From Arthrobacter sp. V1I9 (GTDB taxonomy: Bacteria > Actinomycetota > Actinomycetes > Actinomycetales > Micrococcaceae), in the NCBI RefSeq assembly GCF_030817075.1, contig NZ_JAUSYU010000001.1, positions 1,364,001 through 1,428,000 of the forward strand: a stretch of DNA of 64,000 nt. Direction: 5' to 3'. Each line of letters begins with the position of its first letter. The first letter of the stretch is position 1. The position numbers were made by a program, and so were the translations under genes. This document shows, piece by piece, positions 18,353 through 29,147 of the stretch. Under the pieces are notes generated by a model. The model did no database searches and was not told the DNA's origin. It worked only from the letters and a program-made list of their open reading frames with translations.

Positions 18353-19374
18353 TCCTACTGGCCCTGGTTGCCGGGATTACGCTGTTGGCCAGCCTGCTGC
18401 TTCCCTTTGCGGTGAAGCCGTGGCTGGTCCGGTTGGGCGTGGTTGATGTTCCCTCTGCCCGTTCATCGCACGTGAAAGTGACCATTCGGGGAATGGGTTT
18501 GGCCGTTGCCCTGGCCACAGCTGTCGGCTACGCTGCAGCATTGCTGCTGGGGGTCGTCACGGTGGACCGCTCAGTATCCGCCACCGTGCTTTGCATCATT
18601 GCCGCCTGCGCCGCCGTGGGCTGGGTCGAGGACCTGCGCGGCATGTCCATCCGCGGGCGCGCCGCCGCCCAGCTCGGCATCGGGGCGGCCGGTTCCGCGA
18701 TACTCATCGTACTCACGGGACAGTCGTTCTGGTGGCTGCCGCTCGCTGCCGTGTCGATCGCAGCCTATGTCAACATCGCCAATTTCATGGACGGAGTCAA
18801 TGGCATTTCGGGCCTCCACGGGGTTACGGCCGGGGGTGCCTACGCAATGGCCGGCCTGCTGTCCGAACAGCCCTGGCTGACCGCCGGCGGCACCGTTCTG
18901 GCAATGTCCTTCCTCGGTTTCCTCCCATGGAACCTGGGGCGGGGTTCAGTCTTCCTGGGCGACGTCGGCAGCTACTTACTGGGTGCGTCGATAGCAGCCC
19001 TGGCGGTAGCAGGCTTCCTCGGCGGGGTCTACGTCGAATACGTTCTTTCCCCGATTCTCGTTTACGCCGCGGACGCCGGCTACACCCTGCTCCGCCGGAT
19101 CAAGGCAGGGGAGCGGTGGTACGCGTCCCACCGGGAACACGTCTATCAGCGGCTCACGGACGTAGGCTTCTCGCACCTGCAGTCAGCTGCCACGGTCACA
19201 TTCTGCACCGCAGCCGTCATCGCCCTCGGCTTCGTCGCCGCCACTGCTCCGCTTCCCGTCGTCGCCCTGTGCGTGGCCGCCGGCGTGCTGGTGATCGCTT
19301 TGTACCTGGCCAGCCCGGACCTCATCCGCCGGTACCGGCGCCCGTCGAAGGTCACACGCCTCCCCGTGAGCTAG
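18349..19374 (+). CDS. WecA/MraY-family undecaprenyl-phosphate sugar-1-phosphate transferase
   Basis: This 341-residue polytopic protein has about ten hydrophobic helices and the family signatures NFMDGVNGISGLHG (about 145-158) and FLGDVGSYLLG (about 202-212), which hold the catalytic Asp residues and Mg2+. It should transfer a sugar-1-phosphate from a nucleotide sugar to undecaprenyl phosphate at the inner membrane face, starting a lipid-linked glycan. The position before the atp operon matches rfe (Rv1302) of mycobacteria, where the WecA homologue starts the arabinogalactan linkage unit. The GTG overlaps the preceding stop (GTGA), so it is coupled to the dehydratase gene. Confidence 0.9.
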   Translation: MILLALVAGITLLASLLLPFAVKPWLVRLGVVDVPSARSSHVKVTIRGMGLAVALATAVGYAAALLLGVVTVDRSVSATVLCIIAACAAVGWVEDLRGMSIRGRAAAQLGIGAAGSAILIVLTGQSFWWLPLAAVSIAAYVNIANFMDGVNGISGLHGVTAGGAYAMAGLLSEQPWLTAGGTVLAMSFLGFLPWNLGRGSVFLGDVGSYLLGASIAALAVAGFLGGVYVEYVLSPILVYAADAGYTLLRRIKAGERWYASHREHVYQRLTDVGFSHLQSAATVTFCTAAVIALGFVAATAPLPVVALCVAAGVLVIALYLASPDLIRRYRRPSKVTRLPVS

Positions 19375-19391
19375 CGGTGTTCTATCTCGTG

Positions 19392-19421
19392 TAGAATTTG
19401 AGGGCAGCCAAAGCTGCCCTC
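19392..19421 (+). promoter_or_regulatory. Possible atp operon promoter (-10 TAGAAT) and leader hairpin
   Basis: TAGAAT at 19392-19397 is a good -10 hexamer; just downstream GAGGGCAG (19400-19407) pairs with CTGCCCTC (19414-19421). The hairpin lies where the mRNA would begin, so it could stabilise the operon transcript, or it could be a weak terminator for the glycan genes. No clear -35 was seen. Confidence 0.4.
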
Positions 19422-19471
19422 CAAACCTGCCTCATGGCCACGTGCCTGTTGGTGCCGACGATTGGGATCGA

Positions 19472-19954
19472 ATGACCTCCAACGCCGAGTCCGGACCTGA
19501 GTCCGGCAGCGGAAACGTTGGCGCTTCCGGCCCCGCACCGTCTTTGTGGCTGAACCTCCTCAAGCGGAGTTCCGTGGCTGCGGCGGCCGGGCTCGCCCTG
19601 TGCGCAGTCCCGGCAGCAATCCTTAACGGCGGAAGCGGTGCCCTGTCCAGTACGTTGGGCGGTCTGCTGGTGATGTTGTTCTTCGGGATCAGCCTTCTGG
19701 TGGGCCACTTCATGGGGCGCAACAATCCTTCCGGAGCAATTGGCATGTTCGTCGCCACCTACTTCGTGAAGGTGGTCGGCTTCGCCGCAGTCCTGTTCGT
19801 CATCGGCGCTCCCCAGTGGTTGCATGGCCGCTGGTTCGTCGTAGGTGCCGTCACTGCCGTCGTACTCTGGCAGGCTGCAGAACTTTACGGTTTCAGCAAA
19901 GCCCGCCTTCAGATCTACAACGATCCAGAAACCAAGGAAAACCGCGATGCGTGA
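19472..19954 (+). CDS. AtpI-like membrane protein of the ATP synthase operon
   Basis: This 160-residue protein has about 30 polar residues and then four hydrophobic helices (SSVAAAAGLALCAVP, LGGLLVMLFFGISLLVG, GMFVATYFVKVVGFAAVLFV, WFVVGAVTAVVLWQAAE). Length, topology and place directly before the Fo genes fit the uncharacterised Rv1303/AtpI-type proteins, thought to help assemble the c-ring. The ATG at 19472 is chosen because GGGAT lies just upstream; the frame opens 10 codons earlier at an ATG (19442). The last codons overlap the next gene (19947). Family membership rests on topology and context rather than a motif. Confidence 0.75.
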   Translation: MTSNAESGPESGSGNVGASGPAPSLWLNLLKRSSVAAAAGLALCAVPAAILNGGSGALSSTLGGLLVMLFFGISLLVGHFMGRNNPSGAIGMFVATYFVKVVGFAAVLFVIGAPQWLHGRWFVVGAVTAVVLWQAAELYGFSKARLQIYNDPETKENRDA

Positions 19955-20285
19955 TCCAAAGAAGCCCGGAGAAGGCACCAACAGCACGGACGGATCAAAT
20001 GGCTCTGCCGCCGGTGTATCGAGCGACGGAACCAGCGGCGGATACAACGCCGGCATGGCCGTATTCAGCTACATCATTGGCGGAATCATCGTCTGGAGTT
20101 TGATAGGGTGGGGACTGGATTACGTGTGGGGAACGCGCTGGATCGTGCTCGCAGGCGCTCTGCTTGGAGCCGTCGGAGGTTTTTACCTTTCCCATATGCA
20201 TGGCCTTACCAGTTCTCGCAAAAATGCTGGGGAGCGCCATGCTGCCAGCGGGCCGTCCCAGGACGGCAACACTAATGCCAAATAA
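19947..20285 (+). CDS. AtpZ/AtpI-family protein
   Basis: The start is the ATG at 19947, overlapping the upstream gene by 8 nt, giving 112 residues. After a Gly/Ser-rich N-terminus come two transmembrane helices, VFSYIIGGIIVWSLIGWGLDYV and IVLAGALLGAVGGFYLSHM, joined by a W-G-T turn. The G-x-x-L-D-x-x-x-G-T pattern is characteristic of AtpZ/AtpI proteins, which have been linked to Mg2+ or Ca2+ handling and c-ring assembly of F-type ATP synthases. Followed 81 bp later by atpB. Function here is inferred from pattern and place. Confidence 0.75.
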   Translation: MRDPKKPGEGTNSTDGSNGSAAGVSSDGTSGGYNAGMAVFSYIIGGIIVWSLIGWGLDYVWGTRWIVLAGALLGAVGGFYLSHMHGLTSSRKNAGERHAASGPSQDGNTNAK

Positions 20286-20366
20286 TTTCACAGGGGGAAC
20301 AGCAGGCCGTCAGGCTGCCGGTCCCCGCCCAACGCCCAATGATGGACACTGCAGAGAGGAAACGCG

Positions 20367-21167
20367 TTGATCGCGCTTGCGCTCCCGGCCCAAGATTCAG
20401 GAGAGTTTACTCCTCCTGGTATTAACGAAATGCATTTGCCGGCAATCCTGCCGTGGGGTGCCGCAGAAGGATTCTCCAAGCAGATGCTGCTGGTCCTCCT
20501 CTCTGTTGTCTTTATCGCCGTCTTCTTCGTGCTCGCCGCACGCAAGCAGCAGCTGGTACCAGGCAAGCTCCAGTTCGCCGGCGAAGCCGCCTACGGCTTC
20601 GTCCGCAACGGAATCGCCAAGGACATCATCGGCGGCAGGGACTTCATCAAGTATGTCCCGCTGTTGTTCAGCCTGTTCTTCTTCATCCTGGTGAACAACA
20701 TCTACGGCGCCATCCCGCTGTTCCAGCTCCCCACGTTCTCGCACGTGGGCGGCGCCTATGTACTGGCTGGCATTGTCTACTTCACCTGGATCGCCATCGG
20801 CGTCAAGAAGAACGGACTCCGTTACTTCAAGCTGGCCACCGTGCCCTCCGGCGTTCCCTGGTTTATCCTTCCGATCGTGATCCCGATCGAGATCATCTCC
20901 AACTTCCTGGTCCGGCCGGTCACGCACAGCCTCCGTCTGTTCGCGACCATGCTCGCAGGACACCTCATCGTGATGATCGCCGGATCCGGCATCGAATACC
21001 TCATCATGCAGGAGAACATCCTGCTCAAGGGAACCTCCGTCCTGGTTCTCGCCGGCGCCATCGCCATGTACATGCTTGAAGCCCTGATTATGGTCCTGCA
21101 GGCCTACGTATTCACGCTGCTGACCGCGATCTACATCGAAGGCGCGCTTCACGCCGACAGCCACTAA
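20367..21167 (+). CDS. atpB: ATP synthase Fo subunit a
   Basis: Subunit a forms the proton half-channels beside the c-ring. The 266-residue protein has five to six helices; RPVTHSLRLFATMLAGH (about 181-197) contains the essential arginine that faces the c-ring carboxylate. The start is a TTG at 20367, with GAGAGGAAACG just upstream as ribosome-binding site. It is the first structural gene of the order atpB-E-F-H-A-G-D-C, standard for bacteria. Confidence 0.96.
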   Translation: MIALALPAQDSGEFTPPGINEMHLPAILPWGAAEGFSKQMLLVLLSVVFIAVFFVLAARKQQLVPGKLQFAGEAAYGFVRNGIAKDIIGGRDFIKYVPLLFSLFFFILVNNIYGAIPLFQLPTFSHVGGAYVLAGIVYFTWIAIGVKKNGLRYFKLATVPSGVPWFILPIVIPIEIISNFLVRPVTHSLRLFATMLAGHLIVMIAGSGIEYLIMQENILLKGTSVLVLAGAIAMYMLEALIMVLQAYVFTLLTAIYIEGALHADSH

Positions 21168-21182
21168 GGCACCCTTAAGCTT

Positions 21183-21231
21183 CCCCTCGCGGGGATGATA
21201 GCAACCCAAACAACCTGCCACATGGGTGGCA
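21183..21231 (+). promoter_or_regulatory. Two intercistronic hairpins before atpE
   Basis: CCCC/GGGG at 21183-21194 and TGCCAC/GTGGCA at 21216-21231 (4-base loop) lie between atpB and atpE, just before the AAAGGAAG ribosome-binding site. Subunit c is needed in many copies, so a structure that stabilises or re-initiates the atpE message would make sense; this is inferred. Confidence 0.35.
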
Positions 21232-21248
21232 TCTTGAAAGGAAGAAAA

Positions 21249-21452
21249 ATGGAAGGCAATCTCAACCTCGTAGGTTACGGTCTGTCCGCAATCGGCGGTG
21301 GTATCGGTGTTGGTCTCGTATTCGCTGCCTACATCAACGGCGTCGCCCGCCAGCCGGAAGCACAGCGTGTCCTGCAGCCGATCGCATTCCTCGGCCTTGC
21401 GCTGACCGAAGCCCTCGCCATCCTCGGCCTGGTCTTCGCCTTCGTTCTCTAG
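21249..21452 (+). CDS. atpE: ATP synthase Fo subunit c
   Basis: Subunit c is a 67-residue hairpin of two membrane helices that forms the proton-driven rotor ring. The first helix is glycine-rich ([18 protein letters not shown]), the polar loop is GVARQPEAQ, and the second helix has the proton-carrying glutamate in [10 protein letters not shown] (about residue 53). The ATG at 21249 follows AAAGGAAGAAAA; an upstream in-frame ATG at 21195 would add unrelated residues and is rejected. Confidence 0.97.
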   Translation: MEGNLNLVGYGLSAIGGGIGVGLVFAAYINGVARQPEAQRVLQPIAFLGLALTEALAILGLVFAFVL

Positions 21453-21504
21453 TCCTTAGAACGAAGCGAACTTACAGAACCGAGTAGAAAAGGACGGGTG
21501 AAAT

Positions 21505-22056
21505 ATGAATCAGCTGATCATCTCAGCCGCCACTGAGGGCGAAGTTAACCCCCTGATGCCCAACCTCTGGGAAATGGGCGTTACCCTCGTGGGCTTCGCC
21601 ATTCTCATGTTCATCGTGGTCAAGTTCGTTGTCCCGATGTTCGAGAAGACCTTCGCCGAGCGTGCCGAGGCTATCGAAGGCGGCATTGCAAAGGCTGAAA
21701 AGGCCCAGGCTGAGGCGTCTGCTGCACTCGAAGAGTACAAGCAGCAGCTGACCGACGCCCGCGCCGAAGCCAACCGCATCCGTGAGGAAGCACGCGCCGA
21801 AGGTGCCCAGATCCTCGCGGAGCTCAAGGAAAAGGCAGCTGCAGAGTCTGCCCGCATCACGGCCCAGGCCCACGCCCAGATCGAATCCGAGCGCCAGGCG
21901 GCCGTTGTGTCCCTGCGTTCGGAGGTCGGCACCCTGGCCACCACCCTCGCCGGCCGCATCGTTGGCGAATCGCTCAACGACGACCAGCGTGCAGCACGGG
22001 TAGTGGACCGCTTCCTTGCAGATCTGGAGACCCAGAACGCAGGTGCAGCTAAGTAA
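21505..22056 (+). CDS. atpF: ATP synthase Fo subunit b
   Basis: This 183-residue protein is the peripheral stalk: one N-terminal membrane helix (LVGFAILMFIVVKFVVPMF, about 30-48) followed by a long charged coiled coil rich in Ala, Glu and Lys, ending in a region that binds subunit delta. The ATG follows AAAAGGACGGG. Its TAA overlaps the atpH start (TAATG), giving tight coupling. Confidence 0.96.
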   Translation: MNQLIISAATEGEVNPLMPNLWEMGVTLVGFAILMFIVVKFVVPMFEKTFAERAEAIEGGIAKAEKAQAEASAALEEYKQQLTDARAEANRIREEARAEGAQILAELKEKAAAESARITAQAHAQIESERQAAVVSLRSEVGTLATTLAGRIVGESLNDDQRAARVVDRFLADLETQNAGAAK

Positions 22057-22883
22057 TGGCAGGCGTATCGAGCGAATCGCTGGCAACAGGGCTGGCCGGG
22101 TTGGAAGCCAAGCTTCCGACGGCGTCACTGCAGCTGGCAAAGGAACTCTTCGGAATTCTGGGAATGGTGGACAGCTCGGCTGGCTTGCGCCGCGCCCTGA
22201 CTGACCCGTCCCGCAACGGTGACGAAAAGTCGGCGCTGGTCAGGCAGCTGGTTGGCGGAAAAGTCTCCGCTGATGCTGCAGAGATCGCGGGCGGGCTGGC
22301 CGGCTCACGCTGGGCAGCCGCACGGGATATCGGCGATGCACTCGAGACTCTTGCCGCAACGGTGGTCATTTCCGTTGCTGAAAACAAGTCGGCCGTTTCT
22401 GCCTCCGGAATCTCTGGCCTGGAAGAGCTGGAGAACGATCTGTTCTCCTTCAACCAGGCCGTTGCCTCCAGCCACGAGGTACAACGTGCTCTGTCCGAAC
22501 CACAAGCCAGCGCTGCAGCCAAGGCTGCACTCGCCGAGAAGCTGGTGCCCGGCGTAAGCGAGGAAGCAAAGGTCCTCATCACGCAGGCAGTAACCCAGCC
22601 CCGCGGCATCAAGCCCACCCGGCTTGTGGAGCGGTTCGCCGAACTGGCGGCCAAGCGGCAGCAGCGCTGGATTGCAACGGTCAGCGTGACCCGTCCCCTG
22701 ACACCTGAGCAGCTTGCACGCCTCCAGGCGGGCCTGAATGCAATGTACGGGCGGGAACTGAAGGTCAACGTCAACGTTGACCCGGCACTCATTGGCGGCA
22801 TCCGCGTCCAGGTAGGTGACGAAGTGCTCGACGCTTCGGTCATCACCCGCCTGGGCGAGCTGCAACGCCAGCTGGCCGGCTAG
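22056..22883 (+). CDS. atpH: ATP synthase F1 subunit delta
   Basis: Delta links the peripheral stalk to the top of F1. At 275 residues it is about 100 longer than the E. coli protein, a length usual in Micrococcales; it is not the b-delta fusion of mycobacteria, since a separate atpF is present. The C-terminal region [20 protein letters not shown] is the conserved delta signature. Starts at ATG 22056, overlapping the atpF stop by one base. Confidence 0.95.
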   Translation: MAGVSSESLATGLAGLEAKLPTASLQLAKELFGILGMVDSSAGLRRALTDPSRNGDEKSALVRQLVGGKVSADAAEIAGGLAGSRWAAARDIGDALETLAATVVISVAENKSAVSASGISGLEELENDLFSFNQAVASSHEVQRALSEPQASAAAKAALAEKLVPGVSEEAKVLITQAVTQPRGIKPTRLVERFAELAAKRQQRWIATVSVTRPLTPEQLARLQAGLNAMYGRELKVNVNVDPALIGGIRVQVGDEVLDASVITRLGELQRQLAG

Positions 22884-22965
22884 CCGGACAAGCACAACAA
22901 AACTGATAGAAACCCCGGTCATCGTGGACAACGGTGATCACAAAACAGGAGAGCAGGGACTGCAG

Positions 22966-24603
22966 ATGGCCGAATTGACCATCAACGCCGACGACGTCCG
23001 TAATGCGCTGAACGAGTTCGCGGCGTCCTACGAACCCGGAAACGCAGAGCGCGTAGAGGTCGGCCGCGTAACCACCGCTAGTGACGGCATCGCCCGTGTT
23101 GAGGGCCTTCCCTCGGTCATGGCGAACGAGCTGCTGCGCTTCGAGGACGGCACCCTGGGCCTCGCCCAGAACCTTGACGTCCGCGAAATCGGCGTCATCA
23201 TCCTCGGCGACTTCACCGGCATCGAAGAAGGCCAGGAAGTCCACCGCACCGGACAGGTTCTGTCCGTGCCCGTGGGCGACGCCTTCCTCGGCCGCGTTGT
23301 CGACCCGCTGGGCGTGCCCATCGATGACCTCGGCGAGATCAAGGCCGAGACCACCCGCGCACTGGAGCTTCAGGCTCCCGGTGTGACCCAGCGCAAGTCG
23401 GTGCACGAGCCGATGCAGACCGGACTCAAGGCTATCGACGCCATGATTCCGATCGGCCGCGGCCAGCGCCAGCTCATCATTGGTGACCGCCAGACCGGCA
23501 AGTCTGCCATTGCGATCGACACCATCATCAACCAGAAGGCCAACTGGGCTTCGGGCGATGTGACCAAGCAGGTCCGCTGCATCTACGTGGCAATCGGCCA
23601 GAAGGCGTCAACCATTGCCGCCATCCGCCAGACCCTCGAGGACAACGGCGCACTGGAGTACACCACCATCGTGGCGTCTCCCGCTTCCGACCCCGCAGGC
23701 TTCAAGTACCTCGCACCGTATGCCGGCTCGGCCATCGGCCAGCACTGGATGTACGGCGGCAAGCACGTCCTGATCGTGTTTGATGACCTGTCCAAGCAGG
23801 CTGAGGCCTACCGTGCAGTCTCGCTGCTGCTCCGCCGTCCGCCGGGACGCGAAGCCTACCCGGGCGACGTCTTCTACTTGCACTCCCGCCTGCTGGAGCG
23901 TTGTGCAAAGCTCTCCGACGAGCTGGGCGCGGGTTCCATGACCGGCCTGCCGTTGATCGAGACCAAGGCAAACGACGTTTCTGCCTACATCCCGACCAAC
24001 GTTATCTCCATCACCGATGGCCAGATCTTCCTCCAGTCGGACCTCTTCAACGCCAACCAGCGTCCTGCTGTTGACGTTGGTGTGTCGGTGTCCCGCGTGG
24101 GCGGTGCCGCACAGGTGAAGTCCATGAAGAAGGTTTCCGGTACGTTGAAGCTGGACCTCGCCCAGTACCGCGACATGCAGGCATTTGCCATGTTTGCCTC
24201 GGACCTGGATGCCGCTTCACGCCAGCAGCTCACCCGTGGTGCACGCCTGATGGAACTGCTCAAGCAGGGCCAGTACTCGCCGTTCCCGGTGGAGAACCAG
24301 GTTGTGTCCATCTGGGCAGGCACCAACGGCTACCTCGATGACGTGCCGGTTGAGGACATCAGCCGCTTTGAGTCGGAGTTCCTGGAGCACCTCACTCACA
24401 AGTCCTCGATCCTGACCACGCTGGCGCAGACCAACGTGCTGGACGACGACACCGCGGCAGCGTTGAAGTCCGCCATTGTGGCCTTCAAAAAGGGCTTCTT
24501 CGGTGAGGGTGACAACCACTTGGTAGGCGCCGGCCACGAGGAGCACAGCGCTATCTCCGAGGGCGATGTCGACCAGGAAAAAATCGTCAAGCAGAAGCGC
24601 TAA
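22966..24603 (+). CDS. atpA: ATP synthase F1 subunit alpha
   Basis: Alpha is the non-catalytic nucleotide-binding subunit of the F1 hexamer. The ATG at 22966 (after GAGAGCAGGGAC) gives 545 residues starting [15 protein letters not shown]; the frame is open upstream into atpH but that part is not alpha-like. Walker A is [13 protein letters not shown] (about 173-185), and the alpha signature [17 protein letters not shown] is present. The C-terminal 30 residues are an acidic extension seen in actinobacterial alpha subunits. Confidence 0.97.
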   Translation: MAELTINADDVRNALNEFAASYEPGNAERVEVGRVTTASDGIARVEGLPSVMANELLRFEDGTLGLAQNLDVREIGVIILGDFTGIEEGQEVHRTGQVLSVPVGDAFLGRVVDPLGVPIDDLGEIKAETTRALELQAPGVTQRKSVHEPMQTGLKAIDAMIPIGRGQRQLIIGDRQTGKSAIAIDTIINQKANWASGDVTKQVRCIYVAIGQKASTIAAIRQTLEDNGALEYTTIVASPASDPAGFKYLAPYAGSAIGQHWMYGGKHVLIVFDDLSKQAEAYRAVSLLLRRPPGREAYPGDVFYLHSRLLERCAKLSDELGAGSMTGLPLIETKANDVSAYIPTNVISITDGQIFLQSDLFNANQRPAVDVGVSVSRVGGAAQVKSMKKVSGTLKLDLAQYRDMQAFAMFASDLDAASRQQLTRGARLMELLKQGQYSPFPVENQVVSIWAGTNGYLDDVPVEDISRFESEFLEHLTHKSSILTTLAQTNVLDDDTAAALKSAIVAFKKGFFGEGDNHLVGAGHEEHSAISEGDVDQEKIVKQKR

Positions 24604-24611
24604 TTCCACTG

Positions 24612-24650
24612 ACCGGGTGTGCCGGGCCCTAAGGGTCCGGCACACCCGGT
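24612..24650 (+). other. Strong hairpin between atpA and atpG
   Basis: ACCGGGTGTGCCGG (24612-24625) pairs perfectly with CCGGCACACCCGGT (24637-24650) around an 11-base loop that itself contains GCCCT/AGGGT. No T-run follows, and atpG, atpD and atpC lie downstream, so a processing, stability or partial read-through role is more likely than full termination. Confidence 0.65.
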
Positions 24651-24676
24651 CTACGGAATGTTAGGAAAGGATAAGT

Positions 24677-25567
24677 ATGGGAGCCCAGATTCGGGTCTAC
24701 CGCCAGAAGATCAGCTCGACCACGTCGATGCGCAAGATCTTCAAGGCGATGGAACTGATCGCTACCTCGCGCATCGGCAAGGCCCGTGCGCGCGTAGCAG
24801 CTTCACTGCCTTACGCGAACGCGATCACGCGCGCCGTTTCTGCTGTCGCCAGCCAAAGCGAAATCGACCACCCGCTGACCACTGAGCCGGAGCAGATCCG
24901 CCGTGCCGCCGTCCTGGTAATCACCTCGGACCGTGGCTTGGCTGGATCCTACTCGGCAAGCGTGCTGAAGCAGGTGGAGGGTCTCAACGAGCTGCTCCAC
25001 GCTGAAGGCAAGGAAGTTAAGACGTACCTCGTCGGACGCAAGGCGCAGGCCTACTTCGAGTTCCGGAACCGCGAGTACTCGCGGGTCTGGACCGGTGGCA
25101 CCGACGCACCCGAGTTCACTACCGCGCGTGAAGTCGGCGAAGCATTGCTGGCAGACTTCGCAACCGACTTTGAAGAGGGCGGCGTGGATGAGATCCACGT
25201 GGTGTACACCCGATTCAAGTCCATGGTCACCCAGGAGCCCACGGTCATCCGCCTGCTTCCGCTGGAAGTAGTGGAGGAGCAGGCCGCTTCTGAATCGGAC
25301 CTGTTGCCGCTGTACGAGTTCGAGCCGGAAACCGAGCGTGTTCTTGACGCTCTGCTGCCGCGCTACATCGAGTCACGCATCTTCGCGGCCATGTTGCAGG
25401 CAGCGGCTTCCGAGCTTGCTGCACGCCAGCGGGCCATGAAGTCCGCGGGCGACAACGCCACGGACCTCATCAAGAAGTACACGCGTCTGCGCAACACGGC
25501 CCGCCAGGCTGAAATTACGCAGGAGCTGTCCGAGATCGTTGCCGGCGCAGACGCCCTCGCGTCCTAG
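24677..25567 (+). CDS. atpG: ATP synthase F1 subunit gamma
   Basis: Gamma is the central rotating shaft. The 296-residue protein has the conserved N-terminal coiled coil ([15 protein letters not shown], then TRKIF-like [16 protein letters not shown]) and the C-terminal [32 protein letters not shown], which pairs with it inside the alpha-beta ring. ATG preceded by AGGAAAGGAT. Separated from atpA by the hairpin at 24612-24650. Confidence 0.96.
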   Translation: MGAQIRVYRQKISSTTSMRKIFKAMELIATSRIGKARARVAASLPYANAITRAVSAVASQSEIDHPLTTEPEQIRRAAVLVITSDRGLAGSYSASVLKQVEGLNELLHAEGKEVKTYLVGRKAQAYFEFRNREYSRVWTGGTDAPEFTTAREVGEALLADFATDFEEGGVDEIHVVYTRFKSMVTQEPTVIRLLPLEVVEEQAASESDLLPLYEFEPETERVLDALLPRYIESRIFAAMLQAAASELAARQRAMKSAGDNATDLIKKYTRLRNTARQAEITQELSEIVAGADALAS

Positions 25568-27103
<1,536 letters not shown>

Positions 27104-27104
27104 T

Positions 27105-27389
27105 ATGGCTGAGCTTGAGGTTGAGATTGTCGCAGCGGACCACTTCGTGTGGTCCGGAGCGGCCAAGATGGTCAAGGCCCGCACCAGCGATGGTGAAATC
27201 GGAATCCTGCCCGGCCACTCGCCCCTGCTGGCGATCCTGGCCGAGGGTGAGCTGGCCATCCAGCCGGTGTCCGGTGACCGTATTGCCGTAGATGTGGACG
27301 GTGGATTCTTCTCCGTCGACAACAACCGCGTGGTTATTGTTGCTGACAACGCCCACCTGGGCGGCTCGGCTACCGCTGGGATCCGCTAG
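27105..27389 (+). CDS. atpC: ATP synthase F1 subunit epsilon
   Basis: Epsilon binds gamma and can inhibit ATP hydrolysis. The 94-residue protein begins MAELEVEIVAADHFVW one base after the atpD stop and has the beta-sandwich signature GEIGILPGHSPLLAIL. It ends shortly after the sandwich (VIVADNAHLGGSATAG), so the C-terminal two-helix inhibitory domain of E. coli epsilon is missing or very short, as in several actinobacteria. ATP hydrolysis may therefore be restrained in another way. Confidence 0.94.
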   Translation: MAELEVEIVAADHFVWSGAAKMVKARTSDGEIGILPGHSPLLAILAEGELAIQPVSGDRIAVDVDGGFFSVDNNRVVIVADNAHLGGSATAGIR

Positions 27390-27399
27390 CACCACCTTG

Positions 27400-27831
27400 A
27401 TGGACGCACCGACTATTCCGTTCATCGCCATGGCAATCGCTTTTGGATTGCTGATCTTTGCACTGTGCCTTTCGGGGGTGCGCCGCTTCAACCTGCGGCG
27501 TGCCCTCGGCACGGTGGACGCCTCCATTTGCATGGCTGGAAACAGCTGGCAGATGGGGGTTTGTCGTTATCAGGACAACGACCTTGAGTGGTTTCGTCTG
27601 CTCTCGTTGAGCGTCCGCCCCAAGCACAAGTTCAGGCGGCACTCGCTCGAGCTGCTGGGCCGCCGCAAGCCCACTGAAGCCGAGGCCGTCAAGGTTCAGC
27701 CCGACGTCGTCATTGTTGAATTGCGGTACGAAGGGCACGACCTTCGCCTTGCCATGAAATTCGACGCCTATGCCGGTCTCTCGTCCTGGCTTGAGGCCGG
27801 GCCGGTCATCGGCGTGGGCACCTGGCGCTAG
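27400..27831 (+). CDS. DUF2550 domain membrane protein
   Basis: This 143-residue protein has one N-terminal membrane helix (IPFIAMAIAFGLLIFALCLSGV) and a cytoplasmic domain with WQMGVCRYQDNDLEWFR and VIVELRYEGHDLRLAMKF. Proteins of this family follow atpC throughout the actinobacteria (Rv1312 in M. tuberculosis), which supports the assignment, but no function is established. ATG at 27400, ten bases after atpC, so probably on the atp transcript. Confidence 0.85.
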   Translation: MDAPTIPFIAMAIAFGLLIFALCLSGVRRFNLRRALGTVDASICMAGNSWQMGVCRYQDNDLEWFRLLSLSVRPKHKFRRHSLELLGRRKPTEAEAVKVQPDVVIVELRYEGHDLRLAMKFDAYAGLSSWLEAGPVIGVGTWR

Positions 27832-27836
27832 CCGCG

Positions 27837-29147
27837 GTGGACTGGTTCTTCAACCTCCGGCTCACCGAGGGCGCGCTTTACTGGGTGTCGCTCGCGCTGG
27901 GCCTGGCCGGCGCCGTGTATCTCCTCTCGCCGCCTTCCCGCATTCGCGCGCGGCGCTGGATTTTCCGCACCATCGCCGCTGCCGCCGTCGCCTTCGCCCT
28001 GGTGGCCACCGTCCACTGGGCTCTCATCAACGTCTTCTCCGTGTTCCCGGACAACATTCCGGATCCGGTGCTGCTGTGGGTGGTGACGGGTGTCGCCGCC
28101 GTGATCCTCTTCCTGCTTCGGCTGCCCCGGAGCACTTGGCGCCAACGCGCCACCGGCGTGGCGGGAGTACTCCTGGTGGTGGCCCTTGCATCGGTCCAGG
28201 TCAATGCCTATTACGGACTCAACCGCACGGTGAGTGACCTGTTCGGCACGGCGGTGGCCCGGATCCCCACCCTCGAGCCGGACCTGATGCGCCAGTCAGG
28301 GGAGGACGACGCCGTTCCCCTCCTGGGATGGGCACCACAGGGTGAGCTGCCGGACGGGGGAGTTCTCCGCAAGTCTGCCATCCCCGGCACCCTGTCCGGA
28401 ATGAACACGCGGGACGCCTATATTTACCTGCCACCCGCCTATTTCTCGCAAAACCGCCCCGCGCTTCCGGTGCTGGTCCTGGTAGCCGGCCAGCCGGGCG
28501 GCCCCGCTGACTGGGTCACTGGCGGCACCCTGCAGGACCACATGGACTCCTTTGCCCGCTCACACGGCGGCGTCGCTCCAGTGGTGGTGGTGCCCGACCC
28601 GAACGGTTCCCAGTCCGCCAACACGATGTGCATGGACAGCCGCATCGCAAAGGCCGATACATACCTTTCCCGTGATGTGCCTGAATGGATCAGTGCCACC
28701 CTTTCGGTGGACGTCAACCACAGCCACTGGGCCATCGGCGGGTTTTCCTTCGGCGGCACCTGCGCCCTGCAGATGGGAACCCGTCACCCCGGGCTGTACC
28801 CGTCCGTCCTCTCCTTCTCGGGGGAAGCGGAGCCGGCCATCGCCAAGGAGCGGCAGAAGACCATCGATGCGGCCTTCCCAGGGGAGCCGGACGCGTTTGA
28901 GCGCCAGACGCCCCTTGCCATCATGAAAGAACGCCGCTTCGAGTCCAGCGGTGTGTACCTGACGGCGGGACAGGACGACCACGAATTCCTGGCGTACCTT
29001 CACACGCTGGCCGCGGCGGCCCGGGAGGCCGGCTTCACCGTGCGTGCCCACGAGGTGGAAAACACCGGACACTCGTGGGATACGTCCTCCAAGCGGATTG
29101 CCGATGCACTCCAGTTCCTGGCCGACAGGTGGGGACTCCAGCAGTGA
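27837..29147 (+). CDS. Membrane-anchored esterase of the alpha/beta hydrolase (antigen 85/esterase D) type
   Basis: Residues 1-130 hold about four membrane helices; residues 170-436 are an extracytoplasmic hydrolase domain. The nucleophile lies in GGFSFGGTCAL (Ser about 304), and the catalytic His is probably in ENTGHSWDTSSKR (about residue 410). Fold and nucleophile elbow match the PF00756 esterases. GTG at 27837, 5 nt after the DUF2550 stop; its TGA overlaps the GTG of the next gene, an aminoacyl-lipid-synthase-like protein. In corynebacteria and enterococci, hydrolases that remove amino acids from aminoacyl-phosphatidylglycerol are known, so this may be the counterpart of its neighbour; that link is inferred. 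Confidence 0.8.
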   Translation: MDWFFNLRLTEGALYWVSLALGLAGAVYLLSPPSRIRARRWIFRTIAAAAVAFALVATVHWALINVFSVFPDNIPDPVLLWVVTGVAAVILFLLRLPRSTWRQRATGVAGVLLVVALASVQVNAYYGLNRTVSDLFGTAVARIPTLEPDLMRQSGEDDAVPLLGWAPQGELPDGGVLRKSAIPGTLSGMNTRDAYIYLPPAYFSQNRPALPVLVLVAGQPGGPADWVTGGTLQDHMDSFARSHGGVAPVVVVPDPNGSQSANTMCMDSRIAKADTYLSRDVPEWISATLSVDVNHSHWAIGGFSFGGTCALQMGTRHPGLYPSVLSFSGEAEPAIAKERQKTIDAAFPGEPDAFERQTPLAIMKERRFESSGVYLTAGQDDHEFLAYLHTLAAAAREAGFTVRAHEVENTGHSWDTSSKRIADALQFLADRWGLQQ

